A DNA stretch of 64,000 bases from Amaurobius ferox (Eukaryota; Arthropoda; Arachnida; Araneae; Amaurobiidae), in the NCBI GenBank assembly GCA_951213105.1, contig OX578136.1, forward strand, positions 152,540,678-152,604,677, read 5' to 3'. Under the pieces are notes generated by a model. It worked only from the letters and a program-made list of their open reading frames with translations. It did not search any database and had not been told where the DNA came from. Positions 32,967 to 44,600 of the stretch are shown here, in pieces (the first letter of the stretch is position 1; each line of letters opens with the position of its first letter). A program made the position numbers and the translations under genes.

Positions 32967-33294
32967 TACAGTTCATCAGCTGCAAAGGTAGTACAAAACT
33001 TGCTAAAATTCACAATTTTTACAAGCTTTTATGGAAAATGATAATTTCAATCCTTCTATATGACCGGCATAAAATTGATTAAAAATTGTGGCTGAGGTGT
33101 CTTTTATATTTTTAGGAGCGTCCCTTATAGGTGGATTTGTGATTTATGAAATTTGCCTTTGCAGCTCCGTGTGGCCTGAGTTAAATTGTAAGCAGATGTT
33201 ATGTCAACCACGTGGAAGGACTGAAATTGTCAGTTTCCATAGAAGCTCGCAAAAAATGGTGACATGTTTCTTACTATCATTACAGATTTCTGCT
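32967..33294. other. Spacer between the two hammerhead motifs
   Basis: This contains short frames only. The whole 32884-33370 block behaves as a foldback-type repeat with inverted ends (CATTGCAGATAC at left, TATCTGCAATG at right). Confidence 0.5.
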
Positions 33295-33345
33295 ATTCCC
33301 TGCTGACGAGCACAGAATAAGAGCGAAACCAGTCCATGGAAGATA
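33294..33345 (+). ncRNA. Hammerhead ribozyme motif, opposite orientation
   Basis: Stem I arm UUCCCUG, core CUGACGA (33303-33309), stem II GCAC/GAGC (three of four pairs), core GAAA (33325-33328), stem III ACCAGU, cleavage triplet GUC ending 33334, then stem I arm CAUGGAA. Stem I has one mismatch in seven, and an outer UACUAUC/GAUAGUA pairing extends it. It is inverted relative to 32914-32966. Confidence 0.65.
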
Positions 33346-33527
33346 GTATCTGCAATGAGAAGTGTCTTCTATATAAAAATGTTTTTAAAAATTTTTAACT
33401 TATTTAAAAAATGTTATTTTGGCACGAAAAAATTTTTGCTAAATGCTCTATATACGTATTATTATTCATGAATCCGGTGGATTTTTCTGTATTGCATACG
33501 GTCTGAAGGACAGATTGATGAACTTTT

Positions 33528-33772
33528 GGGGTGGGATAGTCCAGTGGTTAAGGCACGGGGATTGCACTCAAAGGACTCGAGTTCGAGTCCTAGCTCTGCC
33601 TAAACGGACCCTCTGTTCAAGCAGAATACGGGCACGTTTAATATGTGGGTTTGAAAGTTCTTCTGAGAAGTTCATGTTAGAGGAAGGAGGACACGGTCCC
33701 TGTGGATGTCGCCACCACTGAGTTATGGTTTAAATTGGGTGGCATTATCCCTGCCATCCAAACAGACCGTCC
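33528..33772 (+). mobile_element. tRNA-derived SINE, full head
   Basis: The head GGGGTGGGATAGTCCAGTGG has box A TAGTCCAGTGG and box B GAGTTCGAGTCC (ends 33590). The body is a diverged version of the others (GTGGGTTTGAAAGTTC, GAGGAAGGAGGACACGGTCC, AATTGGGTGGCATTA) and the tail ends ACAGACCGTCCCAC. It represents an older subfamily. Confidence 0.82.
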
Positions 33773-33832
33773 CACTGAATATTGGCAGCTAATATAGCAA
33801 CAGATCAAATTATATACTTGCGTATGTAATCA

Positions 33833-33867
<35 letters not shown>

Positions 33868-34835
33868 TATTCTATTTATATTCCAAGTCATTATAACACC
33901 TGTCATTTAAATACCATAGCCTCTGCTTCATCCATATGGGTTATCGTATTCTTTAAACAATTGTATATTTTCAGTTTCTTTTACAGAACAGCATATAAAA
34001 TAAAAAAATCTATTTTAATATATGTCATTAAAGCATTCAATTTTTATAGATTTTTATATAAAGAATATTTTATTTTGCCCTCTTTTCTTTTATATATTTT
34101 TCAAAATTTTATTTTTGCCCAGAAACAATTTGATTAGTATTAATATATTATTTATTTTTAAAAATTATCTAATCAAATTATGAAATTCAATAACTGTCTT
34201 CCGTCAGGATATCTTCCATCAAAATTTTGAATTCGAAAATTCTCAAGAAATCACGACCTATTCTATACAATAGTATGTGACAATAAAATATATTTTTTGG
34301 ATTCTGATGATGATTGCGACAGAAGTAGACTTAACCAATGCGATATTAAGAATATATAAAAATGTCCAGTGGATACTTAAACTCCATATCTTTTATATTT
34401 CAAAAACGAAACAAATGTTCTATTTGAAATAATTATCCTTTTAAATGACATATTTTTACTTTCTCATACTAATTGTATAAAAGGAATTTCTTTCCCTCGA
34501 AATTATTCGAATTCTATATATTAACAAATAAGCAGGTTTCAAAACTTTTTGAGCCCACATCGAATACTATTGAATGTGTGAGATAAGAACACAATAATAA
34601 GTAATGCAGCTACTAATATCAAATTATTATGTGAAATCTTATAGCATGCTTTCTTAATTTTCCTAATAAGAACTCAATTTTTTAGGACTTTCAGATTTTA
34701 TACCATTATTTTGTTTTCAATATACTTTTTATTCCCGAAATTATATATACTAAAGGTATAAGTTGTATATATCTAAGTACTACACAGATAAACCTGCATT
34801 TATCAACTTGATTAAGCTGTTGCTTAATCAAGCTT
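33773..34835. other. Non-coding AT-rich stretch with (CA)n
   Basis: (CA)n lies at about 33833-33865. Nothing else can be supported. Confidence 0.45.
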
Positions 34836-34893
34836 AATTTATGTGCTGCCCACATCAGATTTTAAAAAATCTGATGTGGGCAGCACATAAATT
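34836..34893. repeat. Head-to-head palindrome of Helentron-like 5' ends
   Basis: Two copies of the 5' terminus (AAATCTGATGTGGGCAGCAC) face away from each other with a 2-base centre. The arms are 28 bases and perfect. Only the right copy continues into a full element. Confidence 0.9.
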
Positions 34894-35780
34894 TCCTTAT
34901 ATAATGCGATGGATTTACTTCTTTTACAGTAAAAGAAGATAGGTTATTCTTATAGTGGATACATATATTCTTTCCAATATATTGACAATTCGTCAATTAG
35001 TCGTCATTTTCATTGATTTAGCGCCATTTTCATCCATTTGGCTAGATTTTCGTTAATTTGGCAATATTTATAAAATGCGCCAAGTTCGCGACATTCCGCC
35101 AAACTCGTTGGCAATATCTCGTCATATTTTATGGACGGAGAAATAAGTTATTCTTATAGCAGATTGCCGTTCAAATACAAATGTATTACTCAAAGTATCT
35201 TTTGTGTTGAATGGAATGAGCTAGATCCACGAGAATGATATCGCCAAATTTAATTTATCGCATGATATTGCATATGAAAAATGAACATGTATCTCAACAG
35301 TAAATAGTTTTTTTTATTTATAGGATTTTTTTATAAATTTATTTGAAAAATGTTCAATATCTCGAGAACGGTTCATACTAGCGTTCTAAAGTTTATGTCA
35401 ATCGTTTTCTAAGGCAAAATTGCATAAGAAATGTCTACTTGTGTAACATTATTAACGGTTTTGATTTTTTGTTGAATTTTTCAAAATTTCACACGGAAAT
35501 TTAAGGGGATTCTGAACATTCGATTGTGTTTAAAAACAATAGGCTTCTAGTATTCACGGATTTTAATTTTTGTACCAAATTTCGTTCGAATCGGTCCATT
35601 CGTTCGTCAGTTATCGTCTCCACAGACTCACACGCACACACACACACACAGACATCACCTGAAAAATGTTCGATTAGTGATTAGGGATCCTTGAAACGTG
35701 CCCTCCCATTGAAAACTCGAATTCGAATTTTCGACCCCGTCACAACAGTCTTTATACATTATGTATATAAGGAAAGTAAA
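34870..35780 (+). mobile_element. Helentron-like element, subfamily II, full length
   Basis: It runs from TCTGATGTGGGCAGCACATA through TTTCCTTATATAATG and the conserved core, a (CA)n stretch near 35632-35651, AAAACTCGAATTCGAATTTT and the 3' hairpin arm TATACATTATGTATATAAGG to GGAAAGT. No protein is encoded. Confidence 0.75.
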
Positions 35781-35803
35781 AAGTAATATTTATGTTTTTA
35801 ACT

Positions 35804-36744
35804 ATTCAAAATATATAAATAGTTTAGAGTTGTATTTAAATAATTGCTTTTTTGAAATGACAACAGCATTTTCAGCAATGAATCGTAATTGTTCATGACA
35901 ATAATAATTCAGAAACGCTCTGTTTGTTCATAACAACAATGCTTGCGAAACTTTGTTTGTAAAATGCAACAATTATGAATTCAACATTTACTACAATGCC
36001 ATACATTTAAAGAGATGTAACTATTTTCCCATACTTTGCAGAAGTTTGATTTTTGGTAAGTGATTAATTACATTTCAAATTGTATCTTACAATAAATATT
36101 CATTAAGAATGATAAGGAAGTCTGTAAAGTTACCATTTATGCTGTATTATGCCTTTCCCCCGTCCAATTAGCTTATGCCTTGAAGATAAACAAGGCTCAA
36201 TGCCAAATATTTGACAAACATGTTGTATAAATTATTTATTTAAAAGTAAAAGGTATGTCCGTCATTCGGAATTCAAAATTTGTAAACCATTACCTCGCAT
36301 TTGGCGTGATTTTCATCAATTTGGCGATGGATTTGCGATTGCTATAGAGATTCCTTCTTAATTTGAAGTTTACGCGTTTCGGCCTTTTCTTTTCGAATTT
36401 TTAAAAAATATTCTTAACTTTGACGTGCTCGCCATCTTCTGACACTCTCTCTATTTAACCGACGTTTCTTTTCTTTTCTGTCTTCTCCATTTTCCATTGG
36501 CCAACACGTTCGTGAAATAAAATGTGTTTTGAATGTCAAAACCTGGTTTTTTTTTTAGTGTTGAATCTTTTAAAATATAAATTTAAATCTGCTGATGCCA
36601 CTCAAAGGAAAAGATATGAAGAAAAGAAAAGAAAAACGAGCCGCATTCAAGCAAAAATTTGATTAGCTAAAAAGAGAACGAAAGCTCCGGTTTTTAATAT
36701 GAACACCGAATTCAAGCAGCAGCGATCGTGGAAAGTCATTGGGT
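35804..36744 (+). repeat. 0.94 kb direct repeat, left copy
   Basis: It is paired with 38150-39093. Both contain AAACGCTCTGTTTGTTCATA, a TTGGCGTGATTTTCATCAA region and, near the end, a short frame (DATQRKRYEEKKRKTSRIQA) interrupted by a stop. The left copy continues into a unique 84-residue frame (36739-36990) I do not recognise. Confidence 0.85.
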
Positions 36745-38149
36745 TTACCCCTACTACGACTTCTTTATGCTACGATGCCGTTCGATCTGAACCTCGAAGA
36801 CTCTGGATTGGTCAAGTTACATATAAGCCGGTATCATCAGCGTTACGTGTATGCATATTCAGACTGCCAAAAGAAACTATATAGCAGACAACAATGCTTA
36901 TCGGTGAAGGAATTTACACACATCGTGTGTGCACTAAAAATTCTTATACTCGTATCGGATTCCGGACCATTTATCGGTGATGATGACTAAGAACAAACAC
37001 GTAAGCAACAAATAACATTCAATTTAGAAATTTGTTGACATCGAGGGTAAGATATATCCAATGTGAACTTTTATGAAATCAGCTTTGAGTACTGACTCTA
37101 GGGAAGCAGAGAGAAAACGATTACAAATTTAAGAATTAATTCCTAATTCCTATAAATTTAAGAGAATGCATAACTGTATGATGTATAGAAAAGTAAAAAT
37201 GTTTAAATGTTAATTCAGAACGATAATTATTTTCATCAGTATAATTTGAATTATAACTTTATGAATATTATATTTATGTATGTATATTATTTTTATGAGA
37301 ATTCTGATTTAGTATAAGCTACCGTGCTAATGAAATTAAGAACACAACAACAAATTAATATTTAATGGAAGTTGTATGAAGTAACGTTACAAATAAGTAA
37401 GTAGCATGAAGTAATGTACAAATAAGTAAGTAGCACTATAATCACTAAAGATATTAAAAGAGTAATTATTGAGTAAGACAGACAGATGGATGATTTATTG
37501 AGATTATGTAGGCATGCAAAGCAAAATCATGATAGAATGATAAAGAGATAAAGAAAATGATAATCTTTAATTTCCAGTAATGATACTGGTAATTTATCAA
37601 ATGAGTTTTATTAGTATTAAGTCAAACTTCTGCCTGGGGCAGATTATTTTATCAGATGTTTTGCCGTAACTTTTGCAAATTATATAATATTTAGCTTTCG
37701 AGCTATTATTAGACGCAATCAAAAATATTACAAACATTAGAAATTTACATATTTAAGATCTGAGATTAAGAATTTATCTAAAGTCAAATAGTACATGTTT
37801 AAATGATAAAGAATTGTTTTTAAAGAAGAGATTTAAATATGTTGTATTAGCAGCTTAATTAGCAAGGGTAATTGAATTTGTAATAATCTGAATCTTCAAT
37901 AAAGATGGGCCAAATAAGCACTCCCCTCGTTACAATTTATGCAACAAACATTTGTTTAGAGAACTGATTCTTCCCTTATAAAATTTAATGCCACTGTGCA
38001 TTTTGGGGACGTAAAAGTAACCAAACTAGAAAAGAGAAAAAAAAATTACAATTATAAATTTGACTCAGCTTTAATTAGTGCTGGAATATTTAACAGAATA
38101 ATAATACCCAAAATAAATATTTAGATTCAAATGAAATAACTGAGTGTCG
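36745..38149. other. DNA between the 0.94 kb direct repeats
   Basis: AT-rich, with the unassigned frame ending 36990 and two short ACAAATAAGTAAGTAGCA copies near 37389-37436. No polymerase or integrase sequence was seen. Confidence 0.5.
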
Positions 38150-39093
38150 TTCAAAATACATAAATAGTTTAGAGCTTTATTTAAATAATTTTTTTTTTGA
38201 AATGGCAACAGAGTTTTCAACAATGAATCTTAATTTTTCATGACAATAATGATTGAGAAACGCTCTGTTTGTTCATAACAACAACGCTTGCGAAACTTTG
38301 TTTGCAAAAATCAACAATTATGAATTCAATATTTATTACAATGTTATACATTTAAAGAGTCGCAACTATATATTTCCCATACTTTGCAGAAGTTTGATTT
38401 TTGGTAAGTGATTAATTACATTTCAAATTGTATCTTATATGTATAATAAATATTCATTAAGAATGAAAAGGTATTCTACAGCGACGTTATCATTTATGCT
38501 GTATTGTCTCCAGTTTCCTGTCCAATTAGCTTATGCCTTGACGATAAACAAGGCCAAACATTTGACAACCATGTTGTGTAAATTATTTATTTAAAAGTAG
38601 AAGGTATGTCCGTCAGACGGAATTCAAAATTTGCAAACCATTACCTCGCACTTGGCGTGATTTTCATCAATTTGGGGATGAATTTAAGATTGCTGTAGAG
38701 ATAGATTCCTTCTTAATTTGCAGTCTATGGGTTTCGGTCTTTTCTTTTCAAATTTTTAAAAAAGATTCTTAACTTTGACGTGCTCGCCAACTTCTCACAC
38801 TTTCTTTGTTTAACCGACTTTTCTTTTCTTTTCTGTCCTCTCCATTTTCCATTGGCCAACACGTTTGTGAAATAAAATGTGTTTTGAATGTCAAAAACTG
38901 TTTTTTTTGTTGAATCTTTTTAAATATAAATTTAAATCTGCTGACGCCACTCAGAGGAAAAAATATGAAGAAAATAAAAGAAAAACAAACCGCGTTCAAG
39001 CAAAAATTTAATTAGCTAAGAAGAGAAAGAACGCTCAGGTTTTTAATATGAACACCGAATTCAAGCAGCAGCGGTCGTGGAAAGTCATTGGGT
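38150..39093 (+). repeat. 0.94 kb direct repeat, right copy
   Basis: This is the partner of 35804-36744, diverged by scattered substitutions and small indels. The shared frame has a stop at the same codon (TAA here, TGA in the left copy). Confidence 0.85.
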
Positions 39094-39169
39094 GATTGGA
39101 AAAAATAAGTGTTCACGTGGAAGGTTATGAAAATACTGGTGGTCTGGGTTAGCATCTAAATTGAAATAT

Positions 39170-39275
39170 TTATCTGTGATTGAAACACATTTGGGAACAT
39201 TTTGTAGCAGCGTTACACAGAGGTAGATAAATAGACAGATAAACGAAGCTGTTTATATTATAAACTTTTGCCATT
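39170..39275 (+). repeat. Dispersed repeat shared with 26884-26985
   Basis: GTGATTGAAACACATTTGGG, AACATTTTGTAGCA and TAGACAGATAAACGAAG match the copy at 26.9 kb. Confidence 0.7.
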
Positions 39276-39959
39276 AAGAAGCCGGCTCCTTCAGTTAATT
39301 TAAAGAATAAAAAATATATTTAATATTCTGAGCTGTAATGCTGATGCTATCTTTGATATTTTCGTTATCGTTGCCTATCGCTACTATTAGAATTTAAATA
39401 TGTCTTATTGTTGTAAATATACGAGCAGGGGGCCCAGACATGCGCTCATGGTCACAACGCGCATGAGGGTAATAGAGCTCGTAAAGATAGTTCCTGGGAT
39501 TCCAAGGATTCAAGGCGTTTGCATTTCGAGGCACCTGAGGGAGAACCCTTGCATACCCACTTCGAATAGTATTGTTGTTCTTTTTAATACTTGAAATCAT
39601 AGCAATGAGATGTTTGTGAATCCCATTCCACCGATGCTTGTAGTTGACTGATTGAGCCTATGGCTCGTAGGCGTGGTCTGCATTACCTTGGACGATCCAC
39701 GTCTACTGAATTACTATTAATAAGAAGAGTCAAAGAAAAATAAGCAAGTGAAGAGAGGAGAAAGTTTACTGGGTAACAGAGCTCATGACGAAAGAGTCTG
39801 GTTTCTATTACAAGTACACGTAGCTCATCGCAACTTTATTCCTATACAGTGGTACGGGGTCAGTGTTTACGAGAGATGGCTGGCGGTACTGCCAAGGCTG
39901 TACCGTAGCGCCATCTCTAATCCAGACTTTGGGTTAAACCGGAGGAGGCAGATCTGATA
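39276..39959. other. Unassigned stretch before the LINE 3' end
   Basis: This is moderately GC-rich from 39420 to 39960 without a recognisable protein. It may be the LINE 3' UTR or its insertion site. Confidence 0.35.
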
Positions 39960-41235
39960 AGCAAATTTTCAATACACGTGTCTTGAAAGTTCGCCTTAGG
40001 TCAGAAATACTATGTTGCGGTCGGCGTTTTTTGGACGTCTGCCGCAGGTCATAGTCCAGATCCACTTCTATCAGCCAGGCTTTCTCAAAGTTGTTGATGT
40101 AGAAATTTTTAGTGAGTCTACTAATTTGTTCTCCAAAGCCAGGAACTTTAAGGTCGTCATGAATAACCTCGTTTTTGACAAGTCAAGGCGACTTGGTGAT
40201 CATACGTAACAGACTGTTTTGGATAACTTGCAATTTCCTAATATGCGCTTTTGTTGGTGAACCCCAGATAGGACAGGCGTACAAAAACAGAAGTGCAATG
40301 ACTTGTTTGTAAAATAAACGTTTGTTCTCCAGGAAAAGGAACGGCCCTGTACAGAGCAGGGGATGCAGGGCGTTAATAGCCTGCTTAGGAGATTGAATTT
40401 TTAAGTTGATGTGGGAGCCATAAGTCATGTGGGTGTCAAAGCATAATTAAAAGGAATTGTTTCATTGAAAATAAGTATTTGGAGATTATGGGTAATTGGT
40501 CTGTAGTGGGTCTTAAAAATAGAAACGATTAATTTTGATTTTCCAGTGGACGAGCCAGCGTTCAAGGTGTGTGATAAAGCTTTGTAGAGTGTTGATCGTG
40601 TTCTGGGGAGAGCCGCCGCGGGTTACGATCACGATGTCATCTGCTAAATTGCAAAGTTTCACCTGTGGTATGTGTGGTATATCGTTAATTTATAGGTTAA
40701 AAAGTAAGGAGCTACGACTACCCCCTGAGGAACTCCAGCTTTGTTCGGATGGAGTGAGGAGTGGGAAGTATCAAGTCGTACGCGGAAAGAACGATTAGAG
40801 AGCTACGAGTTGATGATAGTAAGTAATTGGGTTGATACGCTAAGTCGCACCAGCTTGGTAATCGGAGTCGGATCCAGCACATGTCGAACGCTTTGAATAT
40901 GCCAAAAAACACATTGCCGGTGTACTGCCTGTTGCGAAAATTGGTGTGTATAGATTCAACTACACGCATGAGCTGGGTCTGTGTGGAGTGAGCAGCTCGG
41001 AAGCCATGCTGGTCAAGATTAAGTATTTAGCGAGATCTGCAGAAACTATCCAATATTTTAAGCAATCCAATCTTCTAAGTTCGTAGATTTTCGACATTCT
41101 GACGAGTAAGTTTAATGGAAGGTAGCTCTGTCCTGGTTAGGTTTATAAAGAGGGATGACGGTGGCAATTTTCCAGCTTTGGAGAAAATAGCGGTGTGCTA
41201 GCATTCTATTTACTGGGGCGGCGATACAGAAATCC
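39960..41235 (-). pseudogene. Jockey-like LINE reverse transcriptase, decayed
   Basis: Reading on the minus strand in shifting frames: LQSWKIATVI (41.2 kb), QHGFRAAHSTQTQLMRVVES and VFFGIFKAFDM (motif A, 40.9 kb), GVPQGVVVAPYFLTYKLTIY (motif B), LADDIVIVTRGG (motif C, ADD), KQVIALLFLYACPIWG and KLQVIQNSLLRMITKSP, then HDDLKVPGFGEQISRLTKNF. This order is the Jockey/CR1-type RT and its C-terminal region. Many frameshifts and stops make it inactive; the endonuclease part and 5' end are not seen. Confidence 0.88.
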
Positions 41236-41894
41236 TGTGATTAATGAGCGTTATCTAACAAAAGGCGAAACTCCAACGTGCGTTTTACGTTTACGAGGAA
41301 GGGACCCCCAACGGATGTATTATGCATGCGCATCCGGCGTCAAGAGAGAGCTCACAAAGCCAGTTACGGAGGTTATCGAGTGTGAGCGAGCAGGAGGCGA
41401 CGCCCCTAGTTATATAAATAAACAGTATGTTATAATTCTCTTTTTTACCAAACATAATTTAATCTTTTTTAAATAAAACATATCAAAATGCACACGTTTT
41501 AATTAAGACATTCGCAAGTTATTTCCCGAAAAGTTTAAATTTTTAAAAATTTTAGCATTATAAACTTTATTGGGCTACAATAAGGATCATAATGCCAAAA
41601 TATAAAATATACAACAAAAAAAAAACTACGTAACAAATTTGGACTTTATATCTGTTCGTTCTCGAGTTTTTCTCCAAAAATTGGAACATTCCTATGACGA
41701 GCACAGGAGAGGCTAAACAGATATGTTTGTGAAAATCCAATATTCAGCTTCAATATTATCAACTCGTAAATGTTTATCTTTCACAGGTATAAGCGAAGCT
41801 GCCTACTGAACTCTTTTTTAACTATCTTACAAAATTAGTTATACATATCACCATTATTGTAAACAAACTGTCGCCCAACCATCGATCTATTGGA
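41236..41894. other. Unassigned; possible LINE 5' side then AT-rich DNA
   Basis: 41236-41430 is GC-richer and could be more LINE sequence, without recognisable motifs. The rest is AT-rich and empty. Confidence 0.3.
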
Positions 41895-42030
41895 GGAGAA
41901 CCCGGAGGACCCGAGTTTGATTCCCAGCTCCGCCCAAATTGTCATCGTATTCACGTAGAGTACGGGCACGTTAAGTATGTGGTTTTGAAAGATCGTCCGG
42001 GATGTTGGTGGCAGGGGATAAGTTTCCTGC
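41895..42030 (+). mobile_element. SINE fragment
   Basis: A box-B-like GAGTTTGATTCC, then GTACGGGCACGTTAAGTATG, TTTTGAAAGATCGTCCG and GTTGGTGGCAGGGGATAAG. It resembles the 33.5 kb SINE but is truncated at both ends. Confidence 0.65.
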
Positions 42031-42185
42031 AGATATAACCCCTTATGCTCTATAGACCATTTTTAATAAGAGATAAGTCACTGGTATTTAATATACAAGT
42101 TACTAAATTAATTAATATATATATATGTTGGACCTCTTGAATATATTTTGAAACGTTAAATAACGTGATAGTGGTTACCTAACGG

Positions 42186-42486
42186 GAATTAACCGAGTTT
42201 GAACGTGGGATGATAGTTGGAGTTCGAGGGATGGGGCATAAGATTTCAGAAGTTGTCGAGAATTTGAAGATTGATTTATCGCTCGACAGAATCAAGGGTG
42301 TATCGAGAGTACCTCATGGAACGCATTATCTCCCACAAGAGACCACGCAGTGGGCGGCCACGTATGCTGCTGAATGATCGAGACCAGCGATGTCGGAGTA
42401 GAAGGGTCCGTGCTAACAGACGAACGACACTGCATCAATTGACTACCATATCCAATGAGGGACGCACTAGAAGCGTATATGTGAAG
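42186..42486 (+). pseudogene. Tc1-family transposase N-terminal fragment
   Basis: ELTEFERGMIVGVRGMGHKI SEVV in one frame and, after a shift near 42290, VYREYLMERIISHKRPRSGR, then NDRDQRCRSRRVRANRRTTL and ISNEGRTRSV. This is the paired HTH of a common arthropod Tc1 lineage. The catalytic domain is absent. Two copies of GATGTGGCAACAGAAGACTG follow (42514, 42538). Confidence 0.85.
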
Positions 42487-42536
42487 TTGGTGGAGATATT
42501 TGGCGTTGATATGATGTGGCAACAGAAGACTGACTA

Positions 42537-42830
42537 TGATGTGGCAACAGAAGACTGACTTGGCATATACCACCAAAATCTTCGCTAAAATTTCGTAAAA
42601 AGTTATGGACACAAAAATAGGTTATTCTTATAATTGTTTCTTCTATTCTTTGCAAGATATTAAATTTTCATCAATTAGTCGCAACTTTTGATGTTTTAAC
42701 GTTAATTTTATCATATTGGCGACATTAAAATAAGTTTCCAATTTGACGATATTCCGAACAAATAGTCAACAAAATTTTGCCGAAAGTTTAGGAAGGTTAT
42801 TCTCATAGTAAATAAATGACTATTGGTATA
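42537..42830 (+). mobile_element. Helentron-like core fragment
   Basis: The subfamily II core is recognisable (CAAGATATTAAATTTTCATC, TTGGCGACATT, GACTATTGG) without either terminus. Confidence 0.45.
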
Positions 42831-44169
42831 TTGGACATTAATTACAGGGTATGAGGGGAATGTCTGTAATAGAGTAAAGAGAGATGTTTGAAGATGTTCT
42901 AAAACCGGAAGATAATTTAAGAAGAAAAATTCTTTGTAAATATAAAATATAATTTTAATCTGAGTTCCAGTTAAATTATTACCCCAAATTCCGAAAAGTA
43001 CCAAATTTTAAGGAAAGTTTTATTTACACCCAATTACTACCAGAAACTTTACCAAAAGTAGAAGCAGTCAAAACATTTCCCTTTCAGATAAAAAAAATAT
43101 GAGAGCTCAATTTAATGTTGTCATCAATAATTAAGCCTACATATTTAAGTTGTCTATTAATTTTGATTTTATTATTTTGAATTTTGAATACAGGTTTATT
43201 TCCAATTTTGGATCTATTTTTGTTGAAAATTATTGAATTACTTTGTTATGGGAGATGTTCAAATCTAATTTAATTAAGGATTCAAAAACGGAATTAAGTA
43301 AAAGATTGTATTAATTGAAAGGGAACTTAATGTTAAATTAGTTATACATATCACCAGGTACAAATGATACAGATGATATCAGGTACAGATGGTACTGGTT
43401 GTGAAGAGCAAGAAGGATAGGCATTTTTATAGTCAACCATCCTAACACAATATTTGCTGACAGTTGGAAAGACTGTAGGTTTATTAATTTCTCTGGATTC
43501 AGGTGGAGTCAAATTATTTAGTTGCCAGCTGGGTTCAATCCCAAAGACCTGTACGGTGATTTTAATTTTTTTTGTCGCTCCAAAATGGCGATAAGCGGAG
43601 TGCTATATTGCACGTTTTTTACTCTTTAGTAACTCTGTCAGCCCTCTTTTGGGAAACTTGTAGAAAACAGCAACGCAATTCTTGATTCTGCTGTGATTTT
43701 CGATCGTTTTCGACGTCTTTTGATTAACCAGCCACGTTGATTTTGGATTTTTGGATACAACCACGTGTTGATTTTGGAATTTGATAGATTGGAGCTAAGT
43801 TTGGAGACCTTTTTTCATCGTTTCTCAAGTTTACTTGATTTGTGTTGTGTGTGCTAAATGGCTGGAAAGAGTGAAAGATATAGAGCTGTTTTTTTATAGT
43901 TTGATTGAGAGTGGTAAAATGAATCAGTGGTTGATTACATGTGGGTACAAATGTTCTAAGTTCTATTTTTTTACCGCATTTCAAAGTATCATTGTTTATC
44001 AAATTTCGGTACTTTTCGGTTAACGGGGGGCGACAGTCGGATATAGTAACAATGTGGCAACAGTTGGTTAGTAGCAATTCGAACATGGACCTACTACCGT
44101 TTCGCGGTCTTACCCTCGATCCAGCCTCGATGGTTGTTGGAGCTCGCACATAGCAAACATTTTTTGTGC
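42831..44169. other. Non-coding stretch
   Basis: Short frames only. ATTTTGGATTTTTGG and CACGTGTTGATTTTGGAATT at 43739-43780 are locally repetitive. No supported gene. Confidence 0.4.
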
Positions 44170-44600
44170 AATAGGTGTTCTATGGCTCATGGAAAACAGG
44201 CTTTCGTCCGCTCAGCAGACGTAACATGAAAATCACTCTATGATCCACTGAATGCCTGTTGCACAAATAACTGTTGCTACGTGCGACCTCCGATAGATTG
44301 CGGGAACGAATTCTGTGATTTTTTAGCGGACAAGCGTAGCTCGTGAAGCGGCTGTAAGCCCGTGAAGCAGCTGTAGATCCATGTTCGAATTACCATATCA
44401 CTCTATGAGACACGGAACACCTGTTACACAAACAGCTGTTGCTACGTGCAACCTCCGACGCCAGCGGGGTTGGATTCTGTGATGCATTTTTAGAGGGCGA
44501 ATTGAACCCGCGATGAGGGCGTGGAACCATGTTCAAATTACTACGGTTCAACTATTGCACAAACGGTTGTTTTCACATAGCGATCTTCGACAGAAAACGA
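44170..44600. repeat. Imperfect repeat, three units
   Basis: TTGCACAAATAACTGTTGCT plus ACGTGCGACCTCCGA recurs at about 44253, 44422 and 44554 with changes. Each is followed by TTCTGTGAT and CCATGTTCRAATTAC-type sequence. An inverted GTTCGAACATGG-like segment lies at about 44076. Confidence 0.6.

Noticed and set aside
35804..39093. LTR retrotransposon
   Set aside because: No TG...CA ends, no primer-binding site or polypurine tract seen, and no gag/pol in the 1.4 kb interior.
40535..40798. Plus-strand frame of 87 residues
   Set aside because: It is antisense to the LINE RT motif B/C region read on the minus strand.
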